The notes under the pieces are model-generated. The model searched no databases. It was given only the letters and a program-made list of their open reading frames with translations, and was not told the DNA's origin. From JAFECT01 sp964432415 (GTDB taxonomy: Bacteria > Pseudomonadota > Alphaproteobacteria > Caulobacterales > Caulobacteraceae): a stretch of DNA of 64,000 bases. The stretch lies in the NCBI GenBank assembly GCA_964432415.1, contig CAYSNW010000016.1, positions 5,639 to 69,638 of the forward strand. The letters are read 5' to 3'. The translations under genes were made by a program, and so were the position numbers. Below are positions 16,348-23,369 of this stretch, piece after piece (within the stretch, counting starts at the first letter, position 1; each line of letters starts with the position of its first letter).

Positions 16348-18501
16348 TCAGAAATCGAGCGACGGAGTCGGCTGCATGGCCGGCGCATCCGCGTCCGGCG
16401 ACATCGACAGCGCCGCCTGGGCGGCCGTGACGTCCTTGAGTTGATGGTCGCTGAGCTGGAGAATGCGATCGGCATAGCGCAGGACCGGCGCCCGGTGAGT
16501 GACCGCCAGGACACCGATTCCAAGCGCCTTTAGGTTTTCCAGCACTGTCTGCTCCGCCGCGGGATCCAGGTTCGCCGTGCCTTCGTCCAGGATCAGGAAA
16601 CGGGGCCTCTTGTAGAGGGCGCGAGCCAGCATCACCCGCTGGCGCTGGCCTGCGGAAAGCACCGATCCCATGTCGCCGACCATGCTTTCGAAGCCCATGG
16701 GAAAGCGCTCGATGTCGCCGTCGACGTTGGCGAGGCGGGCGCACTCCTTGACCCGCTCCAGGGACATGTCGTCATCGAAACTGGCGATGTTCGCGGCCAT
16801 GCTTCCGGCCAGGAGAATGTCGCCCTGCATGACCGCGCCGAGCTGACCGCGAAGGTCCGACAGGCCGTAGTCGCCGATGGCGATGTCATCCGCCAGCACT
16901 TCACCCTCGCTGGGCTCCAGCAGGCCGATCAGAAGCTTCACGAAGGTGGTCTTGCCCGAGCCTGAGGGACCGATCACGGCCGTGAACTCGTCCAGCCTGA
17001 AACCGGTCGAGCAATGCCTCAGAATCCAGGGCGCGTCGTTGTCGTATCGAAAGGAGACCGAGCTCAGGCGGATTTCGTTGGTGAGAAGGGTTCGGGTGAG
17101 CTCCAGATCGCCGCGCCGGGGCTCCGGCTCCGAGGCCACGATGTCGGTCAGCCGGGTCAGCTGGAGTTTTGCAAAACCGAAGGTGCGCAGGCTGTCGAGG
17201 ATCGGATAGGCCCGGTCATAGAACTGCTGCCGGTAGGCCAGAATGGCGAACAGCGATCCCAGGGTGAGGCGCCCCTCCATCACCATGTAGCCGCCGGTGA
17301 GCAGAACAATGGCATGTTCGAACCCCCGCACGCCCTCGACAGTCAAGGACAGGTAGCTGTCGAGCATGAAGAGGCGACGTTGTCCCTCGGCGTTCGCCTC
17401 GAACAGGTTGAGCCAGCCGGCCTGCCTCGCGGGCTCGATCCCGCTGAGCTTTATTGTGCTCATGCCCCGCACGGTTTCGAGCAGGTGGTTGTTCAGCTTG
17501 TTCTCGGACGCGATCAGCTCTTCCTGCTTTTGCAGCTGGGTCCGCACCGCCGAGGCGCGGATGAGACCGACGACGGAAAAGGTCGCGACGAAGAGCGCGG
17601 ACAGCGTCAGGCTTATGCGGGCGGCCAGAAACAAGGTCACGCAAAAGAAAAAGCCATCCAGGAGCACGTTTATGAAGCCGACGCTTACGAGGGCGCGGAG
17701 TTCTCGAATGCTGCCGAACTTGGATGAGATATCGGCCGAGCTGCGTTTCTCAAAAAAAGCCAGAGGCAGGCTCAGAAGGTGACGGAAGACGTTTCGTCCC
17801 ATCTTGTACTGAAACATGCGTCCGACATGGAAGACGAATATGTCTCGCGAAAATCTCATCAGCGAACTGAGGAGGTAAGTCACGAACAGGATCAACGCGA
17901 TATTCAGCAAGATGGGCAGGCTCGCCCACCCGATACCTTTGTCCACGATGCCGCGGGTCAGAAAAGGCATGGTGACGACGATCATCTGCACAACGAACGA
18001 CAACGTCAGGATCACCGGGACGCCGCGAACCCAGTTGATCTCCTTCAGCAGGCCGACAAGGGTGAGATCCACGCGCTCCTTGCCGCTCTGAAACTCCGGA
18101 GTCGGAACGAACTCGACGGCGACGCCGGTGAAGTGGCGGGAAAAGTCCTCAAACCCCATCCGCACCACGCCCACGCCGGGGTCGACGATGGTCGCTCCCC
18201 TGGGCGAGAGCTTTTTCAGGACGACAAAGTGATTGAAGTCCCAGTGCAGGATCGCGGGCAGCTTCAGGTCGGGAAGGCGGCCCAACCCGACCCGCACCGC
18301 GCGTCCGGAGAGATGCAGGCGGTCGGCGATGGTGATCAGGCTCCGGACCGTCTGACCCGCGAGCGAGATGGGAAAGTGCTTGCGCAGGGAGTGGACGTCG
18401 GTGCTGAACCCGTGGAAGTCCAGGATCATGGCCAGGCACGCCAGCCCGCACTCCGCCGTCTCGCTTTGCAGTTGAGGTTTGAAGGACCGCCGGCCGAACA
18501 T
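16348..18501 (-). CDS. C39 peptidase-containing ABC exporter (PCAT)
   Basis: 717 residues in one chain. An N-terminal C39 protease has C18 in ETAECGLAC, H91 in FNHFVVL and D107 in IVDPGVG as its catalytic triad. A six-helix transmembrane domain (about 160-430) follows, then an ATPase with Walker A GPSGSGKTT, signature LSAGQRQR, Walker B FLILDEGTANLD and the H-loop VTHR. Such transporters cut leaders after a double glycine and export the core. The ATG at 18501 overlaps the stop of the upstream gene. The cluster's precursors have GG and AG sites, so they are the probable cargo. All catalytic residues look intact. Confidence 0.93.
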   Translation of the reverse strand: MFGRRSFKPQLQSETAECGLACLAMILDFHGFSTDVHSLRKHFPISLAGQTVRSLITIADRLHLSGRAVRVGLGRLPDLKLPAILHWDFNHFVVLKKLSPRGATIVDPGVGVVRMGFEDFSRHFTGVAVEFVPTPEFQSGKERVDLTLVGLLKEINWVRGVPVILTLSFVVQMIVVTMPFLTRGIVDKGIGWASLPILLNIALILFVTYLLSSLMRFSRDIFVFHVGRMFQYKMGRNVFRHLLSLPLAFFEKRSSADISSKFGSIRELRALVSVGFINVLLDGFFFCVTLFLAARISLTLSALFVATFSVVGLIRASAVRTQLQKQEELIASENKLNNHLLETVRGMSTIKLSGIEPARQAGWLNLFEANAEGQRRLFMLDSYLSLTVEGVRGFEHAIVLLTGGYMVMEGRLTLGSLFAILAYRQQFYDRAYPILDSLRTFGFAKLQLTRLTDIVASEPEPRRGDLELTRTLLTNEIRLSSVSFRYDNDAPWILRHCSTGFRLDEFTAVIGPSGSGKTTFVKLLIGLLEPSEGEVLADDIAIGDYGLSDLRGQLGAVMQGDILLAGSMAANIASFDDDMSLERVKECARLANVDGDIERFPMGFESMVGDMGSVLSAGQRQRVMLARALYKRPRFLILDEGTANLDPAAEQTVLENLKALGIGVLAVTHRAPVLRYADRILQLSDHQLKDVTAAQAALSMSPDADAPAMQPTPSLDF

Positions 18502-18959
18502 CACTGGGTCAGAAGGTCCATCATGTGGGGAAAGCGGAGCCTGGCCTGCAGCACGCAATTGCGCTCGCCATCCCCCGCGGCGAGGCCATGCGGAGCCGAA
18601 GGCGGTCCTGCCGTCACGCCTGATTTCACCCGCGCGTCGCAGAGGCGGCGGACGGACACGATCTCGGCTCCGCGCGGCGCCCTCAGTTTCCTGAGCAGAG
18701 CCCCTTCCAGATGGGCCGGCGGCGCGCCTTGCGACGCGTCGAGGCCCTGTGTCGCGATCTCGATTTCAATGGGGCGCAGCAGGCCCACGATCAGAATTGT
18801 GGAAAGAGCCAGCGCAAGCACCGCGATGACCGCCAGGTTTCGTCTCGGCAGCCAGGCGTATACCGCGCCCTGGAACTGGATGTTGCGGTGTGCGAGCGCC
18901 GCCGGGCGGAAGAAGGATCGGGGTCCCGGTCCGGCGGGAACCCCTTCTTTCTCGGCCAT
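18501..18959 (-). CDS. short membrane-fusion-protein-like subunit (HlyD/CvaA N-terminus only)
   Basis: 152 residues. The N-terminal pattern FFRPAALAHRNIQFQG, then a single membrane helix (NLAVIAVLALALSTILIVGLL), is that of HlyD/CvaA-type fusion proteins paired with C39 exporters. A normal fusion protein has 350 to 450 residues with lipoyl and long coiled-coil hairpin parts. Here about 90 residues follow the helix, and the exporter ATG begins at the stop codon. Cysteines in RRLCDAR and RNCVLQA could pair. It could be a true minimal adaptor or a remnant fused to new sequence. No rest of the gene is visible nearby. Confidence 0.6.
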   Translation of the reverse strand: MAEKEGVPAGPGPRSFFRPAALAHRNIQFQGAVYAWLPRRNLAVIAVLALALSTILIVGLLRPIEIEIATQGLDASQGAPPAHLEGALLRKLRAPRGAEIVSVRRLCDARVKSGVTAGPPSAPHGLAAGDGERNCVLQARLRFPHMMDLLTQ

Positions 18960-19251
18960 CGTGCGTCGCCCCCGCAAGCAGTGTTCGATGATAGTACGAC
19001 CAGAGGTACGCTATCAAATGTGCAAACGGCGCTTTGAGGTTTTCCGACGCCGGGCATCGCCGAACGGGCCGTTTCAGGCGGGCGGACGCGGGCGGCGGGC
19101 CCGGATGCGGTGCGGAATACCCCTGTTCCGCGGCGCCGTTTACCCAGGGGCGGCTGCTCGCTCCAATCCGAATCTTATCGTCCTGTTAACCTCCCGGACA
19201 CAGTCTAGGGTTGAATGACTCGGCGCGCGGCCGGGCCCCGGAGGGTTAGCC

Positions 19252-19626
19252 ATGTTGATGTCCCTGCTTCTTGCTATGGCCGTGGCTTCGTCGCCCCCGC
19301 GCATCAGCGGCGCGGATCTCGTTTGCACGGCTGATGGCGCGACCCTGACGGCCTGGGTCGGCTCGGACAGTTCCCCGGCCCGCACGCTCAGCGCCAGCGC
19401 CCGTGACAATGCGGTCTTCCGCGTCGATGTGGCGAGCTGGAGCATCTCCGTCGCGCCCGCCGACAAGAGCGGGCCGCGCGCCTTTGGCGTCGAGGTCATC
19501 GACGCCGCCGGCGGGTCCCGTCAGGTCAGCAAATCGACCGTGCGCTGCGATCGGCCGGCCGGAGCCACCCTGAGACTTCGCCACTCGCCGAAGCACGATG
19601 GCCTGGACGTCGTGCCCGGCCATTGA
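19252..19626 (+). CDS. small secreted protein, unknown function
   Basis: 124 residues with a short Sec signal peptide (MLMSLLLAMAVASSPP). The mature part is predicted to be mostly beta-strand, with two cysteines (DLVCTADG and STVRCDRP) that may form a disulfide, as in a small Ig-like or beta-sandwich periplasmic protein. A GGAGGG ribosome site precedes the ATG. Its stop overlaps the start of the glycosyltransferase-like gene, so they are coupled. The family is not recognised. The 292 bases upstream (18960-19251) hold no gene; they separate it from the divergent exporter operon. Confidence 0.65.
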   Translation: MLMSLLLAMAVASSPPRISGADLVCTADGATLTAWVGSDSSPARTLSASARDNAVFRVDVASWSISVAPADKSGPRAFGVEVIDAAGGSRQVSKSTVRCDRPAGATLRLRHSPKHDGLDVVPGH

Positions 19627-20573
19627 CAGGGCCTGCGACGGTCGCCGGCGTCGGAGCCTTCTTTGCGAACGGGATCGGCGACGCGGTCCTGGCGCTCCCT
19701 GCAATTCGGGCGCTGAAGAAACAGGTTCCGGAAGCCCGCATCGTGGCCCCGCTGGGCTGGCCGATGCAGGTCATCTTCGATGAGTTCGCCGATGACCTTC
19801 GGCAGCTTCCGTTCGGTCTGCGGAAGGAGTTTTCCGTGGCGGAGGTCTCGGAGGCCCTGGGCTTTCCCAGGAAGGTCGCGTTCTTCACGACGTGGGTGAA
19901 CCCGTCGCTGAGCCATTGGCTGGAGCAGACCTCCGCGACAACCGAATCCCACGGCATGTTTCGCGAATTCGCGCCGTATGCGGTCGCCACGGACGCCGAG
20001 CACTACTTCGACCGCTATATGGCGGTTACGAACGCTGTGACGGGTGGCTGTGAGCTAAGCGACTACGCCTACAGGCACAGCTGCGGCGTCTGGGAGGAAT
20101 TCTACGCCGGCGCGGAGCTGAAGCTGGAAGCCCTCGGCGACTACTGGGTCCTCCACCCGGACACGAGTGAAGACAAGACGTTCGCTTCTTCCTTCTGGGT
20201 CGCTTTGATCGACGACCTTCTGGGCCGCGATCCGGACCGGACCCTTGTTGTCGTGGGCAAAAATCATAAGGCGCTGATCGGCGCCGCGCGGTGGGAGGGG
20301 CGGGTGATCCTGGCGCCCCCGGAGTTCGCCCTCTCGACCCTGATCGTCACGCGCGCCGCCAGGTTCATCGGCATCGATTCCTGCTTCCTGCACTACGCGG
20401 ACCTGCAGGGCGTTGCGAGCGTCGGCCTGTTTCGCAAGCCCAATTTCGCCCGCTGGGGGCTGAGGTTGGCGGCGGCGCGTTCAAACATCCTGGTCGAGGA
20501 TCCGGCAGACGTGCGGGCGATCGCCGAGATGATCCATGGGCTTCAGAAGCCGGGCCGCGGTCCGGCCCGCTGA
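19623..20573 (+). CDS. glycosyltransferase family 9-like protein
   Basis: 316 residues. The N-terminal GIGDAVLALPAIRALKKQVP is the standard start of ADP-heptose:LPS heptosyltransferases (GT9). The second Rossmann half shows YWVLHPDTSEDKTF and a sugar-nucleotide-binding-like TRAARFIGIDSCFLHYADLQGV, where GT9 enzymes have a GxDSG-type turn. A start at TTG 19623 overlaps the previous stop. Family members add heptose to lipid A core or sugars to other acceptors; the acceptor here is unknown. Adjacency to the RiPP cluster makes glycosylation of the product or of an envelope component possible, but there is no direct evidence. Confidence 0.7.
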   Translation: MTGPATVAGVGAFFANGIGDAVLALPAIRALKKQVPEARIVAPLGWPMQVIFDEFADDLRQLPFGLRKEFSVAEVSEALGFPRKVAFFTTWVNPSLSHWLEQTSATTESHGMFREFAPYAVATDAEHYFDRYMAVTNAVTGGCELSDYAYRHSCGVWEEFYAGAELKLEALGDYWVLHPDTSEDKTFASSFWVALIDDLLGRDPDRTLVVVGKNHKALIGAARWEGRVILAPPEFALSTLIVTRAARFIGIDSCFLHYADLQGVASVGLFRKPNFARWGLRLAAARSNILVEDPADVRAIAEMIHGLQKPGRGPAR

Positions 20574-20604
20574 CCGACGCCGCGCCCCTGAGCTCCGCAG
20601 GGCG

Positions 20605-20823
20605 TCAGCCGGCCTGCCGTACCGGGCCCTTGGCGAAGAGCCGCAGGACCCAGTGCCCCTTCCACATCCACAGGCCCGAGACGACCATCAGCGGCAGGAA
20701 CACGAAGCGGGTCGGAAACGCATAATCCGGGATCACCTCGAAGGGGCTGTAGATATAGCCCACGATCGGGATGGCCAGGATCAGGTGGAACAGGCGGAAA
20801 ACCTGGCGGGCGGTGATCCTCAT
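20605..20823 (-). CDS. two-helix small membrane protein
   Basis: 72 residues with two hydrophobic helices (QVFRLFHLILAIPIVGYIYS and RFVFLPLMVVSGLWMW). It is the last gene of an operon with an SRPBCC protein (2 bases upstream) and an ArsR regulator, suggesting it is also controlled by ArsR. No motif assigns a function. Confidence 0.7.
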   Translation of the reverse strand: MRITARQVFRLFHLILAIPIVGYIYSPFEVIPDYAFPTRFVFLPLMVVSGLWMWKGHWVLRLFAKGPVRQAG

Positions 20824-20825
20824 GC

Positions 20826-21236
20826 TCAGCCCTCCCGCGCCACGATCTGTTCGAGCTTGTCGAAGAAGCGCGGCCAGCTGGCCTTGGCGCCGCCGTAGTA
20901 CTGGGGCTGGTCGGGGCGGAAGCCGGCCTGTTCCATGCGCAGGTGGGTGCCCGAGCCGGTGGGCGTCAGGGTCCAGGTCACCGTGCTGTCCAGGCCCATG
21001 CCGCCCCAGGTGTAGGCCAGCGCCCGGTTCGGCTCGACGGTGCGCACCTCGCACTTGACCGATCCCCAGTCGCCGCTGAGCGTGAAGCTCTCGCCGACCA
21101 CGGGCCGGAAGTCGTTCTTCATCAGCCATTCCTCGATCAGGTGCGGCTGGGTCAGCGCCCGCCAGATCCGCTCCGGCGGAAACGGCACCTCGCGTTCGAC
21201 CACGACGGAGAGGGTTTCGGTGGCTGTGCTGGTCAT
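20826..21236 (-). CDS. SRPBCC (AHSA1-type) domain protein
   Basis: 136 residues of START-like/AHSA1 fold: REVPFPPERIWRALTQPHLIEEW at the start (a pattern seen in most members), GDWGSVKCEV, WTLTPTGSGTHLRMEQAGF, and a C-terminal amphipathic helix with FFDKLEQIV. These proteins bind hydrophobic ligands in a deep cavity or act as co-chaperones. Its ATG overlaps the ArsR stop by 4 bases. An ArsR plus SRPBCC pair is a common arrangement, with no defined ligand. Confidence 0.85.
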   Translation of the reverse strand: MTSTATETLSVVVEREVPFPPERIWRALTQPHLIEEWLMKNDFRPVVGESFTLSGDWGSVKCEVRTVEPNRALAYTWGGMGLDSTVTWTLTPTGSGTHLRMEQAGFRPDQPQYYGGAKASWPRFFDKLEQIVAREG

Positions 21237-21556
21237 TGGTCCATCCTTCTGAGCAGGTCTTCGAGCTGATCGAACCGGCCTTCCCAAAACCCGGCCATCC
21301 GGCCGGTCCAGTCGATCAGCGGAGAGAGCGCGCCCGGCAGGGCGCTGTAGTGGGTCTGGCGGCCTTCGTGCCGGTCGCGAACCAGTCCCGCGTGCTTGAG
21401 AATTCCCAGATGCTTGGACACCGCCGGCTGCGAGACCCCGGCCTCCGCCGTCAGCGCCCCGACGGTCTGTTCCCCGCCGCGGCACAGCCGCTCGAAGATC
21501 GCCCGGCGGGTCGGATCGGAAAGGGTTCGGAACAGGGCGTCGGTGCTGTCGGGCAT
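21233..21556 (-). CDS. ArsR-family transcriptional repressor
   Basis: 107 residues, a single winged helix: LFRTLSDPTRRAIFERLC, VGALTAEAGVSQPAVSKHLG as the recognition helix, and LVRDRHEGRQTHYS as the wing. No ELCVCDL-type metal-binding cysteines are present, so it is not an arsenic or zinc sensor of the classical kind. It heads a three-gene operon and is preceded by two operator-like inverted repeats. Confidence 0.9.
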   Translation of the reverse strand: MPDSTDALFRTLSDPTRRAIFERLCRGGEQTVGALTAEAGVSQPAVSKHLGILKHAGLVRDRHEGRQTHYSALPGALSPLIDWTGRMAGFWEGRFDQLEDLLRRMDQ

Positions 21557-21563
21557 CGGAAAT

Positions 21564-21607
21564 CCATAACCTATCGGCTATGGGTCGTCGTATAACCGTG
21601 GAGTTAT
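21564..21607. promoter_or_regulatory. two ArsR-type operator candidates
   Basis: CCATAACCTATCGGCTATGG at 21564-21583 pairs at 16 of 20 positions. ATAAC-N6-GTTAT at 21592-21607 is a perfect 5-bp inverted repeat 28 bases away. Both have the AT-rich arms typical of ArsR-family sites and lie between the ArsR start and the divergent gene at 21698, so they could autoregulate the operon. Confidence 0.5.
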
Positions 21608-21697
21608 GGGTGTGTCAAGCAACCCACCCCGCTAAGCTTCCCGAAACTTCCGCCCGGCAGACTGCAGCAAGACTCGCGAAGCAGAAGGCGGACGCGA

Positions 21698-22426
21698 ATG
21701 ATCATCACCGGCGCGAGCACGCCCCCGATCGGGGTGGCGCGGGCGACAGCGAACGGGGCCCCGACGGCGGCCGCCAGCCTGGTCCCGACCCCTGACAAGA
21801 ACGAAGTTTCGGCCGGCGCGGCCAAGGCCCTGTCGAGCCCTCTGATGTCGGGCGACGCCCAGCTCAAGACCCAGGCCCGCGCGCGGGTTCAGGCCCTGGT
21901 CGAGCGGCTGAAGATCCTGAAGAAGCTCTACGCCTACAATCCCCAGGGCATGGCCAAGGCCCTGGCCCAGGTCTTCAAGGAGCTGAAGGCCGCGGTGCAG
22001 GACTACGCCAGGGCCGGCGGCGACGAGATGGGCGTGGCGGGGAGCGCGGCCGAGGCCTCGGCCGGGACGTCCGCCTCGGGCGGGGATGGCGCAACGGGGG
22101 GATCCGGCGGGGGCGCGGGCGGCCAAGGCGGCCCTGCGCCCCAGCACGCGCTCTACGAGGCGGTCACCGGCGAGGTGCGCAGGATGGTCGGCGAGGACGG
22201 GCTGGAGTTCGTCAAGGAGGTCCGCGAGCTGACCAATTCCCTGTCGGGCCTGCTGGAGACCGCGCGCACCCAGGCCCGCATCAAGAAGCCCGACGATGCG
22301 ATGAAGCACGCCTTCGAGGACGCCGACGACGGGCTGAAATCCCTGCGCGACGCCATGAGCGACATGGAGCAGGACATTCACCGCTCGGCCCCGACCGCGG
22401 GGATGAAGCTGTCGGTGGCGGCCTAG
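21698..22426 (+). CDS. hypothetical protein with Gly/Ser-rich linker
   Basis: 242 residues. There is no signal peptide. A first helical region (ARARVQALVERLKILKKLYA) is followed by a low-complexity segment of Ala, Ser and Gly at about 108-145 and then another coiled-coil-like region (EVRRMVGEDGLEFVKEVREL). The compositional linker joins two helical domains. The family is not recognised. The gene is divergent from the ArsR operon. Confidence 0.6.
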   Translation: MIITGASTPPIGVARATANGAPTAAASLVPTPDKNEVSAGAAKALSSPLMSGDAQLKTQARARVQALVERLKILKKLYAYNPQGMAKALAQVFKELKAAVQDYARAGGDEMGVAGSAAEASAGTSASGGDGATGGSGGGAGGQGGPAPQHALYEAVTGEVRRMVGEDGLEFVKEVRELTNSLSGLLETARTQARIKKPDDAMKHAFEDADDGLKSLRDAMSDMEQDIHRSAPTAGMKLSVAA

Positions 22427-22445
22427 CCGCAAGCCCAGGCCCCGG

Positions 22446-23033
22446 TCAGGGGGTGGGCCACGCCACCGCCCGGTACCCGGGGCTCAGCACCCGCTCGCCG
22501 TACAGGCCGGTGAGATAGGCCGGGTCGGACAGAGAGATGGCGTCGAGCCTCGCCGTGGCGCCGACATCGATGTTCGGGGAGGTCGGGTTCCTGACCTTGG
22601 TGATCAGGGTGACCACCGAGGCGCCCGCATCCCAGGAGTTCAAGAGCGCGATCCCGTCATCGACCCGGATTACTGGCGAGCGGCCCTGGTAAGCCACGCC
22701 ATTGGAGCCGAACCTCTGGCGAAGTTCAGAGAGCGTCGTTCCGCCGAAGCGCAGTCCCGGCACCCCGGACGCCACCCCCTCCGCACGGCCGCCCCAGTCG
22801 GTTTCGACATAGACGATCCGGCCCGTCGCATCGGAGGTCACCGACAGGTCGTTGCCGTTCGGGAAGGTCCATTTGCGGACGTCGAACTGCCGCTCGCGCC
22901 CGGTGTCCGACGGCGGCCCGAACCGGGCGGTGGCCGCGACCGGATCGCCGATCCTGAGGCCCGCAAGGGATTGCGCGCTGGCCGAGGTCGCAGCCAGGCC
23001 CAGGGCGAGCGCCAGAAAACCCAATCGCCGCAT
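22446..23033 (-). CDS. periplasmic hypothetical protein
   Basis: 195 residues with a Sec signal peptide (RRLGFLALALGLAATSASAQ, cut after SAQ). The mature part looks beta-rich (TFPNGNDLSVTSDATGRIVY). No family is recognised. The ATG at 23033 was chosen over an in-frame upstream start because it places the signal peptide at the N-terminus. It converges with the 21698-22426 gene. Confidence 0.65.
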   Translation of the reverse strand: MRRLGFLALALGLAATSASAQSLAGLRIGDPVAATARFGPPSDTGRERQFDVRKWTFPNGNDLSVTSDATGRIVYVETDWGGRAEGVASGVPGLRFGGTTLSELRQRFGSNGVAYQGRSPVIRVDDGIALLNSWDAGASVVTLITKVRNPTSPNIDVGATARLDAISLSDPAYLTGLYGERVLSPGYRAVAWPTP

Positions 23034-23215
23034 CGAAATATCTCCCACCCCGAACGACAACGCCATCGCCGGGAGAGCAGGTCAAGAGACCGAAACCGCG
23101 CCTGGGGTTCGAGCCCCCGATTCAGCCGCCGCCGCCGCGGTCGCCGCCCGGCGGAGCGCCGAAATGTGACTGGAATATGGCTTGCTAAATCCGCGAACCT
23201 GTTGCTAGGGTCCGA

Positions 23216-23266
23216 TTGCTACCGGTGTCACAAAATACTGCGGGAAGTTTTGACACCGGTGTCAAA
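23216..23266. promoter_or_regulatory. LacI-type operator pair upstream of the pectin locus
   Basis: TTTGACACCGGTGTCAAA (23249-23266) is a perfect 18-bp palindrome with a central CG, as in LacI-family operators. A degenerate copy TTGCTACCGGTGTCAC (23216-23231) is centred 34 bases upstream. Both are in the 336-base gap (23034-23369) before the TonB receptor, and no other gene is in the gap. A LacI-type pectin regulator is inferred; no such gene is in this window. Confidence 0.6.
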
Positions 23267-23369
23267 CGGGGGAGGGTTCAGGGAAATCTCCGCGATTCGA
23301 CGTCGGCGCAAGCCGCGGCGCGGGGGCCCTGGACCGTCAGTAACATTATGCCGACCGGGGAGGGGGCAG

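Noticed and set aside
18501..18959. Frameshifted full-length HlyD gene
   Set aside because: No HlyD-like lipoyl or coiled-coil sequence was found in any frame near the stop; the exporter start follows directly.
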